Below are positions 4,663 through 5,284 of a stretch of 5,284 bases of DNA, one piece after another; position 1 is the first letter of the stretch; each line of letters opens with the position of its first letter. Both the position numbers and the translations under genes were made by a program. The stretch lies in the NCBI GenBank assembly GCA_015494375.1, contig WGBL01000408.1:1-5284 (forward strand), given 5' to 3'. The notes beneath the pieces were generated by a model, which ran no database searches, was not told the DNA's origin, and worked only from the letters and a program-made list of their open reading frames with translations. This DNA is from Hyphomicrobiales bacterium. Lineage in GTDB: Bacteria > Pseudomonadota > Alphaproteobacteria > Rhizobiales > S144-23.

Positions 4663-5284
4663 TCATCGCCGCGCTGCGAAAAAGCCCGGCGGTGGTGAGA
4701 GGTCGGCGGGGGTGAGGCCGTCTGGCCGGAAGAAGGCGGCGCGCCAGGTGTCGGTGACGGGGGTGTTGTCAAAGCCCTCACGGGCGGCGAGGGCGAGATA
4801 TTTGTGGGCGCCGGGCGAGGCGGTATACGGGCCCCAGGGCGTCCAGGCCACCCATTCGCCATCGGGGAGCGTGGTAAAGCTGCGCACGACCTGGCCGCTC
4901 TTCTGCTCGATGATGTCGATAAAGCTGCCCGCGTCATGCAACCGGAGACGGCCATCGGGCGAGATTTTGCTCGTTGAGGCGGGCATTTTGCCGCCGTCCC
5001 GGATCTTGCGTCCCGTGGCGGCGTCCCAGGTGATCACTGTGCCGCGCCTATCTTGGGAAAAGATGCGCGCCCCGTCTGGTGAAAAGGCGACCGACGTCGC
5101 GCCCCATCTGTGACCCTTTATGGTCCGGGTGAGTCGTCCGTTCGCCGCATCCCAGAGCCGCACCGTCTCGTCATAAGAGCCCGAGACGATGCGCGCCCCG
5201 TCTGGTGAAAAGGCGACCGAGGTCACCCGACCTTTATGCCCCCTCAAGGTCCGGATGAGCCGCCCCGTCGCCGCATCCCAGAGC
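4663..5284 (-). CDS. WD40-repeat protein, C-terminal part (5' end beyond window)
   Basis: The frame is open to the right edge, so the start and most of the propeller lie outside; the first complete codon is at 5283. Visible are the end of one blade (LWDAATGRLIRT), then two full WD40 blades of 42 residues each, RGHKGRVTSVAFSPDGARIV and KGHRWGATSVAFSPDGARIF, each ending in a WD dipeptide (LWDAANG, TWDAATG). A degenerate blade (SKISPDGRLRLHD) follows. The tail GEWVAWTPWGPYTASPGAHK and later FFRPDGLTP match the end module (TPEGYYxASPGxxKY ... FYRPD) seen in bacterial WD40 proteins that often also carry a caspase-like (peptidase C14) domain. Whether such a domain exists here cannot be seen. WD40 propellers act as protein-binding scaffolds. 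The stop is TGA 4663-4665; the C-terminus after FFRPD is short and Pro-rich. An internal TTG (5247) is unlikely to be a start, because a blade precedes it. Confidence 0.9.
   Translation of the reverse strand, partial: LWDAATGRLIRTLRGHKGRVTSVAFSPDGARIVSGSYDETVRLWDAANGRLTRTIKGHRWGATSVAFSPDGARIFSQDRRGTVITWDAATGRKIRDGGKMPASTSKISPDGRLRLHDAGSFIDIIEQKSGQVVRSFTTLPDGEWVAWTPWGPYTASPGAHKYLALAAREGFDNTPVTDTWRAAFFRPDGLTPADLSPPPGFFAARR
5062..5220 (-). repeat. Near-identical WD40 blade repeats, 126-bp period
   Basis: A 33-nt block is identical at 5062-5094 and 5188-5220, an offset of 126 bp or 42 codons, equal to one WD40 blade. It encodes SVAFSPDGARI in both blades. Identity at the nucleotide level, including synonymous positions, suggests recent blade duplication or gene conversion within the gene. 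Confidence 0.75.

Overview
The window is GC-rich, and its gene families (an Omp25/Omp31-type outer membrane barrel, Uma2, DUF433/DUF5615, MntA/HepT, a WD40 protein of the caspase-associated type) together with REP-like 'GGGCTTGACCCGGGGATC' intergenic modules point to an alphaproteobacterium, probably of the Hyphomicrobiales. That placement is an inference from family content; no ribosomal or housekeeping marker is present.

Layout: positions 1-650 hold no convincing gene. They carry decayed intergenic repeats (a run of five heptamers, REP-like palindromic modules, one copy of a dispersed repeat) and end in an AT-rich leader. A plus-strand outer membrane beta-barrel gene follows (653-1360). From 1416 rightwards everything recognisable is on the minus strand. 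First comes a relic of the C-terminal end of an IS630-type transposase (1416-1667), joined to what looks like the secreted N-terminus of an unrelated small gene (to 1861). Next is a short element bounded by inverted GGGGACA termini (1903-1980). Then come a decayed MntA/HepT toxin-antitoxin pair (2004-2678), an intact Uma2 gene (2848-3435), an orphan second copy of the hepT 3' end (3525-3591), an intact DUF433/DUF5615 toxin-antitoxin pair (3737-4351), a gene-free repeat-bearing spacer (4352-4662), and the 3' part of a WD40-repeat gene that runs off the right edge.

The right two thirds look like an accessory island rich in toxin-antitoxin genes, at different stages of decay. The DUF433/DUF5615 pair and uma2 are open and carry their expected motifs. 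The MntA/HepT pair is broken in both partners in a telling way: the antitoxin lost a dinucleotide in a CG run inside its nucleotidyltransferase motif and carries Asn in place of the first Asp of DxD, and the toxin has a stop codon exactly where the modified Tyr of the HEPN HxY motif should be. The orphan hepT tail shows that a second, related toxin gene once lay on the other side of uma2. I see no clearly new multi-gene system; the main novelty is this double-dead toxin-antitoxin pair, the hepT-uma2-hepT direct-repeat arrangement, and several dispersed intergenic repeats.
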